This document shows positions 7,323-14,788 of a stretch of 64,000 nucleotides of DNA, one piece after another. Origin of the DNA: CAIUPE01 sp046091665 (GTDB taxonomy: Bacteria > Pseudomonadota > Alphaproteobacteria > Rhizobiales > Beijerinckiaceae); NCBI GenBank assembly GCA_046091665.1, contig JBJTCD010000017.1, positions 1 through 64,000 on the forward strand. Reading direction: 5' to 3'. The translations under genes were made by a program, and so were the position numbers. Position 1 is the first letter of the stretch; each line of letters begins with the position of its first letter. The notes under the pieces were generated by a model that did no database searches, was not told where the DNA came from, and saw only the letters and a list, made by a program, of their open reading frames with translations.

Positions 7323-8457
7323 ATTTTGCTTCCAATGGCCAGCGGGGACTCGGTGCAGTTTTTGGACCATAACCGATTCTGGCAAACATCTGGACAGTTC
7401 CACCTTCCGGGGCAAGGCGCTTGTGAATATCGGCATAAAGTGACGCCATCTCAGGATATTCCTGAAGGGCTTGGCTCAAAGGCTGCATTGCAAGTCCGAT
7501 CCCCGTGGCAGCGAGATTGACCCTAAGCCAGTCCATTCCAGCGGCAATCTGGTCTCGCCTCGTATTGGTCGATGTGACCAACCAAATATGGCCCATCGCC
7601 GTATCAGCATTCGAATAGACCGCATCAAGGCCCGCTTTATAAGCTGATGACGACGTGTCCGTCGCGGACTCGCGGGTGAATATCCCGAATAGTCTCAGTC
7701 CTTCAAAAAGTGGGCCGCTGAAATCGATTCCATCGGGATTGGCATCAATCTCGCGATGCCCGATGCGAAATAGATCGACACTTTCCTGATACGTTCGGGG
7801 TGTCTCAATTTCGATGCGCAAGGCTTCACGCGTCAAGGCACGATATCGCGCGATGTCGGTGGGATCAACGGATCCACCGAAGCGCGTTCCAGAATTAGCG
7901 CTCGCGGCAAGAACACTGATAACATTTGCGTCGACTGGTCGGGCGGTATCATAGGGCTCCTTCAGTGAGCGACGCTCCATGACATGAGCGAATATCGGAT
8001 CACGCTTCGCATTCGGATCTGCTTTGAATATCGCGCGCGCCACCGGACGGTTGTTGAGCGTCCGCTCATCTTCGCCTTCAGGAAAGATGGCTATATCAAC
8101 CTGATATCCAGCATCTGCAGCCGCCAGCCTCATGAGCTCGAGAAAACAGCCAAGGCCAATTGTGATCTGTCGGCTGAACGGATCAGTCTCTGGCAGGAGT
8201 TTTGCTGTATCGACGTAGAGCACCACCTCATTATCGCCAACAAGATCAACCAACCACGGCTGGCGATTATGTGGATTAGGCGCAAGCAAAGCAAAAGATA
8301 GCGCCCTTCGACGAAATTCTTCGTAACGTCCCGCAGCTTCCCATGGCGCGAGGGCCTTTTGCGGCGTGCGCGTTACCGAGTAGCCCACAGCGCCAGTCGC
8401 CGCGAGAATGGTGCCCCCACCGATAATGCCAAGAACTTTGCGGCGCGACAGTGCCAT
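7309..8457 (-). CDS. TAT-exported nitroreductase-like FMN oxidoreductase
   Basis: A 382-residue protein with a twin-arginine signal (LSRRKVLGIIGGG, followed by a hydrophobic stretch) and a nitroreductase-like domain: ALLAPNPHNRQPWLVDL near residue 55 resembles the FMN-phosphate-binding start of the family, ERRSLKEPYD near 165 repeats that motif, and WLRVNLAATGIGLAMQPLSQ near 315 matches the last helix. It resembles the duplicated Acg-type nitroreductases described as TAT-pathway proteins. Substrate unknown; the MarR partner suggests an electrophile or quinone-like inducer. ATG 8457 is preferred over ATG 8469 because GGAG lies 7 nt ahead of it. Confidence 0.8.
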   Translation of the reverse strand: MALSRRKVLGIIGGGTILAATGAVGYSVTRTPQKALAPWEAAGRYEEFRRRALSFALLAPNPHNRQPWLVDLVGDNEVVLYVDTAKLLPETDPFSRQITIGLGCFLELMRLAAADAGYQVDIAIFPEGEDERTLNNRPVARAIFKADPNAKRDPIFAHVMERRSLKEPYDTARPVDANVISVLAASANSGTRFGGSVDPTDIARYRALTREALRIEIETPRTYQESVDLFRIGHREIDANPDGIDFSGPLFEGLRLFGIFTRESATDTSSSAYKAGLDAVYSNADTAMGHIWLVTSTNTRRDQIAAGMDWLRVNLAATGIGLAMQPLSQALQEYPEMASLYADIHKRLAPEGGTVQMFARIGYGPKTAPSPRWPLEAKFVRT

Positions 8458-8470
8458 GACGATCTCCATT

Positions 8471-8508
8471 TAGTTTGATATCGTACTATATAATACGATA
8501 TCGAACTA
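8471..8508. promoter_or_regulatory. Palindromic operator/promoter of nitroreductase-marR operon
   Basis: TAGTTTGATATCGTA (8471-8485) and TACGATATCGAACTA (8494-8508) form 15-bp arms with one mismatch around CTATATAA. The dyad ends 14 bp before the nitroreductase ATG and contains TATAAT-like sequence, the expected place and symmetry for a MarR-type repressor site. Confidence 0.8.
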
Positions 8509-8599
8509 TATGCAAGAGCTAACAGGACTTGGTTTTAACTTGAGCAATTGGAAGACAGAGCATTTCAAACTGAGTAACAAAAGCTTTGTCAAAAATAAC

Positions 8600-8627
8600 A
8601 AAAAGCCCTGCTCTCGCGGGGCTTTTT
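8600..8627 (-). terminator. Terminator downstream of rpmJ
   Basis: AAAAAGCCCTGC and GCGGGGCTTTTT pair over 12 bp with one G-T wobble around a TCTC loop. T-runs on both strands would let it work in both directions; in minus direction it closes the rpmJ transcript. Confidence 0.88.
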
Positions 8628-8669
8628 AATTCAACTCAACAATCCGTTGCCCAATACGGGCAAATGCCA

Positions 8670-8795
8670 TCAGCCCTGACGCGCCTTGTAGCGCTTCTGG
8701 GTCTTGTTGATGATGTATACGCGGCCCTTGCGACGCACGAGCTGGTTGTCGCGGTGACGCTCGCGCAGGCTCTTGAGGCTGTTGCGAATTTTCAT
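8670..8795 (-). CDS. rpmJ: 50S ribosomal protein L36 (type B-like)
   Basis: A 41-residue gene read by eye on the minus strand: it starts MKIRNSLKSLRERHRDN, continues with QLVRRKGRVYIINKTQ and ends KRYKARQG. This is the alternative form of bL36 found in alphaproteobacteria, which lacks the four zinc-binding Cys/His of the type A protein and carries a longer basic insert. It is part of the large ribosomal subunit. A terminator lies 43 nt downstream and tRNA-Val is about 105 nt upstream on the same strand. Confidence 0.95.
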   Translation of the reverse strand: MKIRNSLKSLRERHRDNQLVRRKGRVYIINKTQKRYKARQG

Positions 8796-8900
8796 GGCCT
8801 TAATCCCTATTCCGTTTTGCTGCGGTCGCCCGCACATCCCGTTCAAAAATCGAGAGCCACACCGTCACCGGCATCGAACCCGAAAAATTCTTTCACCAAA

Positions 8901-8975
8901 TGGTGGGCGCGACAGGGATCGAACCTGTGACCCCTACCATGTCAAGGTAGTGCTCTACCGCTGAGCTACGCGCCC
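8901..8975 (-). tRNA. tRNA-Val (anticodon GAC), CCA encoded
   Basis: Reverse strand GGGCGCG acceptor, D-arm TAGCTCAGCGGTAGAGCA, anticodon stem CTACC/GGTAG with loop TTGACAT, T-arm ACAGG TTCGATC CCTGT and 3' CGCGCCC-A-CCA fold into a complete cloverleaf. Anticodon GAC reads GUC/GUU valine codons. Confidence 0.96.
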
Positions 8976-9073
8976 GTCACAGGGGTTACCCCCAAGAAGG
9001 TGTCGCGTGGCTATAACGACAGAGCTTTGCCGATGCAAGCGGGCGGACGCCAAAAAATGCCGCTGTCAGTGGC

Positions 9074-9457
9074 TTAGGCCGCCTCGAGCAGTTTTTCGAC
9101 CTCATGCACCAAATCCTTCAAATGGAAGGGTTTGGAGAGGATTTTGGCATCTTTCGGGGCTTGTGAGTCCGGATTTAAAGCCACTGCGGCGAATCCGGTG
9201 ATAAACATGACCTTGATATCCGGGTCGAGTTCGGTGGCGCGGCGCGCGAGTTCAATCCCGTCCATTTCCGGCATGACAATATCGGTCAAAAGCAGCTCGA
9301 ACGGCTCCTCGCGCAGCCGATTATAGGCGGAAAGCCCATTATCAAAGGACGCCACCTGAAAACCGGCCTGTTCGAGTGCCCGAACCAGGAACCGGCGCAT
9401 GTCATTGTCGTCCTCGGCCAAGAGAATGCGCCGCGTCAGCGCGTTATCGATCATCAT
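9074..9457 (-). CDS. cpdR: Single-domain response regulator CpdR
   Basis: A 127-residue receiver domain without an output domain. The sequence matches CpdR closely: RRILLAEDDNDMRRFLV at the N-terminus with the acidic pocket, LLTDIVMPEMDGIELARRA with the phospho-acceptor Asp, FITGFAAVAL with the conserved Thr, and the Lys in LSKPFHLKDLV. CpdR, phosphorylated through the CckA-ChpT relay, controls ClpXP delivery and thereby cell-cycle proteolysis in alphaproteobacteria. The C-terminus ends in Ala-Ala, as needed for its own turnover in Caulobacter. The adjacent divergent formylglutamate hydrolase gene is a common neighbour. Confidence 0.93.
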   Translation of the reverse strand: MMIDNALTRRILLAEDDNDMRRFLVRALEQAGFQVASFDNGLSAYNRLREEPFELLLTDIVMPEMDGIELARRATELDPDIKVMFITGFAAVALNPDSQAPKDAKILSKPFHLKDLVHEVEKLLEAA

Positions 9458-9615
9458 CTGCCCCCGTCATCTCGCCCGCATCAAACCCAAAACCGGTAAA
9501 TAACCCGTGAAGGCCGCGCGCGGGCGCGACGTTTCGCCCATATGGACAGTTCAGAAGACTAGGCGCAAATTCAGAGCGTTCCAAGCCGAGACCTTGGCCG
9601 AAGCGCAGGATTTTT

Positions 9616-10518
9616 TTGAAACCCATTATGACAACCGGTTTCGTCCCTCATTTCGACCCACCCTTCCGGATTCTCAATCCGGAGAGCGGCCCCTCGGCCT
9701 TGTTGTTCAATTCCCCGCATTCCGGTCGCGTTTATCCGGAGAATTTTTTAAACGCGTCGCGGCTTGATCCGCTCGCGCTTAGGCGCTCGGAAGACATGGA
9801 TGTCGATCATCTGTTCAGCGATGTCATTCATGTGGGCGCGTCTTTTATGTCGGTCGAATTCCCGCGCGCGTTCTGTGATGTGAATCGCGAGCCTTATGAA
9901 CTCGATCCGAAAATGTTTTCGGAACGTTTGCCACTTTATGTGAATTCATCATCGCTTCGCGTTGCAAGCGGGCTTGGGACAATTCCGCGTACAGTGGGAG
10001 ATGGCCAAGAGATTTATAAAAGCACGATGGCGCTCGCGGAAGCCTTTGATCGCATCGAGTTGCTTTACAAACCCTATCACCGCGCCCTTTCGCGGCAATT
10101 AACAACGGCGCATCGGCGGCATGGCTTTGCGCTGCTCATTGATTGTCACTCGATGCCCTCAGCCGCAGTGACGCGATCAGAAAGCTATCGCTGCGATATT
10201 GTGATTGGTGATCGTTTCGGCACAAGTTGCGACGCCGATATCACGGATAGGATCGAAGCCTCTTTGCGTGCTTCAGGTTATCAGGTGGCCCGCAACCGTC
10301 CATATGCAGGCGGCTTCATCACCGAACATCATGGCGCACCGGGTAATGGTTTTCATGCATTGCAAATCGAACTTAATCGCGCGCTTTATATGGATGAGCG
10401 GCGAATGACGCGGCTACCCCATTTCGAACAATTGAAAGAGGATCTCGGCACGATGGCGCGTGATCTATCTCTTTTTGTTGAGGAGTTTATCCGTCCGGAA
10501 CGGCTTGCGGCGGAGTAG
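9616..10518 (+). CDS. N-formylglutamate amidohydrolase
   Basis: A 300-residue protein of the N-formylglutamate amidohydrolase family, metal-dependent enzymes that release formate from N-formyl-L-glutamate in histidine degradation. Landmarks: LFNSPHSGRVYPENF near residue 30, DMDVDHLF near 60, the NREPYELDPKMF loop near 90, and DCHSMPS near 173 with metal-ligand residues, then the HHGAPGNGFHALQIELNRALY signature near 238. TTG 9616 has AGGA 5 nt upstream; ATG 9628 is the alternative. It diverges from cpdR. No other hut gene is nearby, so a wider role is possible. Confidence 0.88.
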   Translation: MKPIMTTGFVPHFDPPFRILNPESGPSALLFNSPHSGRVYPENFLNASRLDPLALRRSEDMDVDHLFSDVIHVGASFMSVEFPRAFCDVNREPYELDPKMFSERLPLYVNSSSLRVASGLGTIPRTVGDGQEIYKSTMALAEAFDRIELLYKPYHRALSRQLTTAHRRHGFALLIDCHSMPSAAVTRSESYRCDIVIGDRFGTSCDADITDRIEASLRASGYQVARNRPYAGGFITEHHGAPGNGFHALQIELNRALYMDERRMTRLPHFEQLKEDLGTMARDLSLFVEEFIRPERLAAE

Positions 10519-10553
10519 ATTGTTGGCTCAATAGCGGCCCAAACAGACCCCAC

Positions 10554-10643
10554 AAAAAAAGAGGCCGCCATGATGGCGGCCTAAGTCTAGGGAGGAAACG
10601 CCCAAGAAGGGCAGGCGAAATCGCTGTTTCAGCGATATCGCAC
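10554..10643 (-). ncRNA. suhB/MmgR-like trans-acting sRNA candidate
   Basis: Read on the minus strand, a promoter at 10650-10678 leads into about 90 nt containing, in order, a hairpin (GCGATATCGCTG/CAGCGATTTCGC, 10615-10641), a second hairpin GCCC-TTCTT-GGGC (10600-10612), the single-stranded pyrimidine tract TTTCCTCCCT (10589-10598), and a Rho-independent terminator (AGGCCGCCA/TGGCGGCCT, 10562-10582, then seven T). This order, and the anti-Shine-Dalgarno tract, match what I recall of the suhB RNA motif, which is the rhizobial sRNA MmgR that restrains polyhydroxybutyrate storage. It also lies beside an inositol-monophosphatase-family gene, the neighbour that gave the motif its name. Not checked against a covariance model. 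Confidence 0.68.
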
Positions 10644-10678
10644 TGCAACAATATGCCTGTGCACTGCACAAAAAGCAA
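10641..10678 (-). promoter_or_regulatory. Promoter of the sRNA with TGCAGTGCA-type repeats
   Basis: On the minus strand, TTGCTT (10673-10678) is separated by 17 nt from CATATT (10650-10655). The spacer holds the perfect dyad TGTGCA-G-TGCACA and a second TTGCAGTGC copy follows the -10. TGC-rich sites of this kind are bound by PhaR-type regulators of storage granules, an inference here. Confidence 0.6.
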
Positions 10679-10682
10679 GGGC

Positions 10683-10903
10683 GATGTTTACATATTTAGT
10701 CGAATGATATGACAAATCAACGCAGGTCTTGGATTTAAGTTAATTAAATCATAAATTTAGCCGATCTATGCAAAAATAAGATGGCTGTATTTCATGGCCT
10801 GCCCCTGGGGCATGAGCCGCGTTTCGCGCCTTTTCGCCCTCTCGATTTGCCAGAAAGGCGATTGACCGCCTAAATAGGTCGTCTTTCGCTCATCAGGAGA
10901 CCG
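10683..10903. other. Gap upstream of hisN-like gene
   Basis: AT-rich between 10690 and 10780, GC-richer after. No ORF or strong dyad was found; it presumably holds the promoter of the inositol-phosphatase-family gene. Confidence 0.4.
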
Positions 10904-11689
10904 ATGATGACCGCCGTCGATTTTTCGGCCTTTGTTGACGAGCTCGCGACTTTGTCGGGCGCCGCCATTCTCCCTTTTTTCCGCTCTTCGCTTACCGCCA
11001 CGGATAAAAATGAGGGCGGTCTTTTTGATCCCGTCACCGAAGCGGATCGCGCGAGCGAAGTTGTGATGCGCAAACGCATCCGCGAAGTCTTTCCGCATCA
11101 TGGGATTGTGGGCGAAGAATTTGGTTCTGAAAACGCCGATGCCGAATTTGTGTGGGTGCTTGATCCGATCGATGGAACAAAGGCCTTCATCTCTGGCTTG
11201 CCTTTATGGGGTACGCTGATCGGACTCACACGCAATGGTTCAGCCGCTTATGGCATGATGAATCAACCTTTCACCAAAGAGCGTTTTTTTGGTGATGGCG
11301 GTAAAGCTACTTTAAGATCGCCACAAGGCGAACGTGTTCTTAAATCACGTGCTTGCGCATCATTAAAGGACGCAACACTTTCTTGCACATCCATCACGAT
11401 GTTTAATGCGAAAGAGGCTGAAGCGTTTCGATGTGTTGAAGCCGCATCACGTCTCACGCGTTTCGGTTATGATTGTTACGCCTATTGCATGGTGGCGGCC
11501 GGCTTTATGGATGTTGTGATTGAAGCCAATCTCAAACCCTATGACGTTGTGGCGCTTATACCCATTATTGAAGGCGCAGGCGGCATCATGACAACATGGG
11601 ATGGCAAACCCGCAACCGAAGGCGGTCGGATCATTGCCGCTGGCGATAAACGCGTTCATGCCGAAGCGCTTGAACTTTTAAATCGCTAA
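10904..11689 (+). CDS. hisN: Inositol-monophosphatase-family phosphatase, HisN-like
   Basis: A 261-residue Mg2+-dependent phosphatase of the inositol monophosphatase superfamily. Metal-site motifs are intact: FDPVTEADRASE near residue 41, the GEEFG motif near 69, WVLDPIDGTKAFISG near 85-99, and the C-terminal KPYDVVALIPIIEGAGG near 207 (family WDxxAxxxivxeAGG). The DGTKAFISG variant, rather than DGTxNF, resembles HisN-type histidinol-phosphate phosphatases that supply histidine synthesis in Actinobacteria and alphaproteobacteria. AGGAG precedes two adjacent ATGs; the second (10907) is equally possible. Its stop overlaps the end of the convergent lysophospholipase gene by 4 nt. Confidence 0.85.
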   Translation: MMTAVDFSAFVDELATLSGAAILPFFRSSLTATDKNEGGLFDPVTEADRASEVVMRKRIREVFPHHGIVGEEFGSENADAEFVWVLDPIDGTKAFISGLPLWGTLIGLTRNGSAAYGMMNQPFTKERFFGDGGKATLRSPQGERVLKSRACASLKDATLSCTSITMFNAKEAEAFRCVEAASRLTRFGYDCYAYCMVAAGFMDVVIEANLKPYDVVALIPIIEGAGGIMTTWDGKPATEGGRIIAAGDKRVHAEALELLNR

Positions 11690-12657
11690 GCGCCTAAAAA
11701 AACAAACTCATCAAAAGCCTTCCAGAATTGATGTCTTAACGCATCATGCTCAAGCAAAATTTCGTGTTCTGCGTCTTCAAGCTTAAGCAGTTTTCCATTC
11801 CGAAGATGCGCGACAAAGCGTTCCGTTGCCTGTGTATCGGTAATGCGATCATGCGGCCCTGCAACAAACAGCAGTGGCGTTGAAATATTTTGTGCGGTTT
11901 GAGGATCTTGCAATCTCACCATTGCATCAAAACTTGTTTTGACCCACCCAATCGTCGGACTCGCAATCGCGAGATCAGGCGCTTCAGATAAAATCGTTCT
12001 TGAAATACCAAAGCGCAACGGATCTGGCGTGAGTGGATTATTTTCGAATTCCATCAACGGATTGTCATTCCCGCGCGGCACGTAAGACGTATGAAACCCG
12101 AGAGCAGAAAAAACATTCGCGAACAGATGCGCGACACGTGGTGCACGCACCATCGAAAGGCCGATCATCGGTGCGGAGAGAATCCCACGCTTAATTTTGA
12201 TGGGACCCTTACTCAATTCGTTCAACAAAATGGCGCCACCCATCGAATGAGCGAGAACATAGCGCGGCGCCGAAGATGAATGTTCATCCGCAATCGAAAG
12301 GATTGTTTCAAGGTCTCGTCCATAATCATCAAAAGACCCGACATGACCTTTTTTGGAATGGGGCAGAAGGCGCTGCGATCCGCCCTGTCCGCGCCAGTCA
12401 AAACTCATGACATCAAAACCACGCGCCAAAAGAAGACTGATCGTTTCGCCATAACGCTCAATGAATTCAGTCCGCCCTTGCAAGATGAGCGCGAGGGCCT
12501 CGCGGCGTGGCGCGTCCGCTCGCCAGCACGCATAGCGGAGCGCAACACCATCCACCGTATGCGTGACCCCGACCTCAGCGCCTTGAGGCACCGGAAAGGG
12601 TCCGGCGCGGACAAGATCCGCTCGCGCTTCCTGCGGCAGACGCGTTTTTTGAATCAT
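11686..12657 (-). CDS. Alpha/beta hydrolase, lysophospholipase (PldB-like)
   Basis: A 323-residue alpha/beta hydrolase. The nucleophile elbow is AHSMGGAI near residue 140 (GxSxG variant with Ala at the first position), DWRGQGGSQRLLP near 90 is the oxyanion/cap region, the acid is in VAGPHDRITD and the His in EDAEHEILLEHD. The order and spacing match PldB-type monoglyceride lipase/lysophospholipases acting at the inner membrane or in cytoplasm. No signal peptide. ATG 12657 has AAGGGG 8 nt upstream; a GTG at 12666 would lack spacing. The last 4 nt overlap the convergent hisN-like gene. Confidence 0.87.
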   Translation of the reverse strand: MIQKTRLPQEARADLVRAGPFPVPQGAEVGVTHTVDGVALRYACWRADAPRREALALILQGRTEFIERYGETISLLLARGFDVMSFDWRGQGGSQRLLPHSKKGHVGSFDDYGRDLETILSIADEHSSSAPRYVLAHSMGGAILLNELSKGPIKIKRGILSAPMIGLSMVRAPRVAHLFANVFSALGFHTSYVPRGNDNPLMEFENNPLTPDPLRFGISRTILSEAPDLAIASPTIGWVKTSFDAMVRLQDPQTAQNISTPLLFVAGPHDRITDTQATERFVAHLRNGKLLKLEDAEHEILLEHDALRHQFWKAFDEFVFLGA

Positions 12658-12705
12658 CAGCGACACCCCTTGAAGCCACGCTTTGGGCTTCCTAACTCTT
12701 CTTGA

Positions 12706-12793
12706 GGACGGACCATGATGGTCGTCCTGAAACCGGTTCGGCCCCTCGGGCGAACCATTTGTTCATGTCGCTTCTATTGGAGGATATGCGATG
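12706..12793 (+). promoter_or_regulatory. ROSE-type RNA thermosensor before hsp20
   Basis: Three successive stems precede the hsp20 ATG: GGAC/GTCC plus GACCAT/ATGGTC (12706-12727), GGTTCG-GCCC/GGGC-GAACC (12735-12756), and a weak stem in which TCGCTTCT faces AGGA and GCGA, burying the ribosome-binding site TTGGAGGAT (12777-12785). A U-rich strand opposite GGAGGA just before the start is the hallmark of ROSE elements, which melt at heat shock. Confidence 0.75.
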
Positions 12794-13249
12794 CGTCACT
12801 TTGATCTTTCCCCCCTTTATCGGTCAACCATCGGCTTTGACCGGATTTTCCAGCTTCTCGACCAAGCCACGGCACCCGAAGGCACGAGCTACCCGCCCTA
12901 TAATATCGAACGCACGGACGAGAATGCCTATCGCATCACGCTCGCGGTCGCAGGTTTCGCCGAAGCCGATCTTTCGATCGAAGTGAAAGAAGCCGCGCTC
13001 ACAATTACCGGCGATAAAAAGACTGACGGCGAACAAACACGTCGTGAAGTCTTGCATCAAGGCATTGCCGCGCGCGGATTTGTGCGGCGCTTCCAGCTTG
13101 CCGATTATGTGCAGGTGACTGGTGCGGCGCTCGAGAATGGATTGCTCCATATCGATCTTGTGCGCGAAGTACCCGAAGCGAAAAAGCCACGCCTCATTCC
13201 GATTGCGGCGAATTCAACCGCAAAAGTGATTGAAGCCAACGCGGCTTGA
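12791..13249 (+). CDS. Small heat-shock protein, Hsp20 (IbpA-like)
   Basis: A 152-residue alpha-crystallin-domain chaperone that holds unfolded proteins. The N-terminus (MRHFDLSPLYRSTIGFDRIF) is of the IbpA/HspA class, the domain runs from about residue 36 (YPPYNIERTDENAYRITLAV) to 130 with the ITGDKK strand and the ENGLLHIDLVREVPE strand bearing the conserved beta-9 hydrophobic motif, and the C-terminal I-x-I-type anchor appears as LIPI. A ROSE-type element covers the 5' UTR, so translation should rise with temperature. It is transcribed alone. Confidence 0.93.
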   Translation: MRHFDLSPLYRSTIGFDRIFQLLDQATAPEGTSYPPYNIERTDENAYRITLAVAGFAEADLSIEVKEAALTITGDKKTDGEQTRREVLHQGIAARGFVRRFQLADYVQVTGAALENGLLHIDLVREVPEAKKPRLIPIAANSTAKVIEANAA

Positions 13250-13278
13250 TCTCTTCGCTTTGATGAGCGCGGGCGGTG

Positions 13279-14346
13279 TTAAGCCGCCCGTGCTGTTTTC
13301 AAAACGGTTTCGATCTCTTCTGGCTTCGTCGCATAGCTTGTGACGAAACGCAGGAAGCTTTCATCCTCTTTGATCTGCTCATCACGCGGCAGGCTGATGC
13401 TCTCTTTATACCAAGGGGCTGCAAAAATATTTGCCTGTGAAAGGGCATCAGAAACACGCTTCGGCATAATGGCAAAGACTTCATTCGCTTCTGTCTTCCA
13501 AGGCAATCTAAAACCCTTGATCTTTGCAAAGCCTTCAGAGAGGTTTTTGGCCATTGCATTCGCATGTCGTGCATTGGCAAGCCAAAGATCATTTTCGAGA
13601 TAAGCGAGCAACTGCGCGCCAAACAAACGACCCTTTGAAAGCGTATGGCCAGAGCGTTTACGACGGAAATCAAAATCTTTTGCGTGCTTCGGATCAAAGA
13701 AAATCACAGCCTCACACGCAAGCGCACCGTTTTTTGTGGCACCAAATGACAAAACATCAACGCCTGATTTCCATGTCATCTCCGCGGGCGAACAGCCGAG
13801 CGATAAAAGCGCATTGGCAAAACGCGCCCCATCCATATGCACCGCGATATCATAGCGTTTCGCAACCGCCGCAAGCGCTTTGATGTCATCAAGCGTATAG
13901 AGCGTGCCGCATTCTGTGACTTGCGAGAGCGAGACAAGCGAAGGCTGCACGGCCTTCGTCACACCACGCGGAAATCTTTTCAGCGCATGTTCGAGATCAT
14001 GCGTTGAAAATTTTCCGGCCTCACCCCGAATGCCAATAAGCTTTGCGCCCGCGGTAAACATTTCTGGCGCGCCGCATTCATCATCCGCAATGTGACTTTC
14101 TTCGTGGCAGAACACAGCGCCCCAAGGCGGCGTAAAGGCCGCGAGCGCAAGGGAGTTCGCCGCCGTGCCGGTGGCCACTAAAAATACTTTTACATCGCGT
14201 TCAAAAATCTGGCCTAACCTCGTCTCGGCTTCGCGCGAAAACCGGTCCGCACCATAAGAGGCTTCCGGCGCCGCATTGGCTGCCGCAATCGCATCCAAAA
14301 TTTCACGCGACGCACCCACCACATTGTCACTCGCCAGATTGATCAT
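13279..14346 (-). CDS. Low-specificity L-threonine aldolase family enzyme
   Basis: A 355-residue fold-type I PLP enzyme related to L-threonine aldolases, which split threonine or allo-threonine into glycine and acetaldehyde. Key features: INLASDNVVGAS start, YGADRFSREAE near residue 38, HMDGARFANALLSLG near 170 (Asp binding the PLP ring), and SFGATKNGALACEAVIF near 200 with the Schiff-base Lys. ATG 14346 has GGAGG 6 nt upstream; starts further upstream lack this. It diverges from the gltB promoter region. Confidence 0.87.
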   Translation of the reverse strand: MINLASDNVVGASREILDAIAAANAAPEASYGADRFSREAETRLGQIFERDVKVFLVATGTAANSLALAAFTPPWGAVFCHEESHIADDECGAPEMFTAGAKLIGIRGEAGKFSTHDLEHALKRFPRGVTKAVQPSLVSLSQVTECGTLYTLDDIKALAAVAKRYDIAVHMDGARFANALLSLGCSPAEMTWKSGVDVLSFGATKNGALACEAVIFFDPKHAKDFDFRRKRSGHTLSKGRLFGAQLLAYLENDLWLANARHANAMAKNLSEGFAKIKGFRLPWKTEANEVFAIMPKRVSDALSQANIFAAPWYKESISLPRDEQIKEDESFLRFVTSYATKPEEIETVLKTARAA

Positions 14347-14459
14347 GTCCGCCTCCAAAAGCGTGTCCAAGCCCCCTTGCCGATAGCGGCTTTGGGACGC
14401 GTCGTCACATACGAAAAATAGAGCACCCCACCTCTTGTGCGCGGAATAAAAAAATGCAA

Positions 14460-14490
14460 TTGTCGAACAATTAGGACAGTGATACTGTCC
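14460..14490 (+). promoter_or_regulatory. Promoter overlapped by a GGACAGT dyad, upstream of gltBD
   Basis: TTGTCG (14460-14465), 17 nt, TACTGT (14483-14488). The perfect dyad GGACAGT-GAT-ACTGTCC (14474-14490) covers the -10, as for a repressor operator. Predicted start near 14495, ahead of the 32-codon ORF and gltB. Confidence 0.5.
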
Positions 14491-14537
14491 TTTCTGTCCG
14501 CGATATTTCGTTTCGTTCTTCTAAGGCCGGGTTTTTG

Positions 14538-14636
14538 ATGGTCATGCAGGCAAATAGACTTTTCCGTCTGTCGGTTACCAAGACGCTCGCCGGTTTTGGC
14601 AAGAAGAAAACGGCCGCCCGCCAAAAGCGGGCCTAG
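14538..14636 (+). CDS. Possible 32-residue basic leader peptide before gltB
   Basis: ATG at 14538 opens 32 codons to TAG at 14636: MVMQANRLFRLSVTKTLAGF then GKKKTAARQKRA. The peptide is strongly basic. It lies about 43 nt after the predicted promoter start; its last codons form part of a GCCCGC-CAAAA-GCGGGC hairpin (14615-14633), and gltB starts 152 nt later. It may be a leader ORF, a small protein or chance; the Shine-Dalgarno sequence is weak. Confidence 0.25.
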   Translation: MVMQANRLFRLSVTKTLAGFGKKKTAARQKRA

Positions 14637-14788
14637 GGCGTTCGACGGCATAGTCCCGAGGCGCCCGACAAGGAACGGGTGCAAATCGGGGCGCTACCCT
14701 CCTCCTGAAACACGCTAAACAGCCCCGAAAATGTCAAAACGGCCCTCAAAAAGGCTCGTTTTTAGGGAATTTGGCTCAGGAGACGCCT

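Larger units (their letters stand above)
14347..14788. other. Intergenic region between threonine aldolase and gltB
   Basis: 442 nt carrying the divergent promoters. It contains the promoter/dyad at 14460-14490, the small basic ORF at 14538-14636, its terminal hairpin without a T-run, and no other gene that I can support. Confidence 0.5.

Noticed and set aside
12672..12691. GAAGCC/GGCTTC hairpin as a terminator
   Set aside because: Short stem without a T-run in either direction; more likely part of the upstream gene's 5' region.
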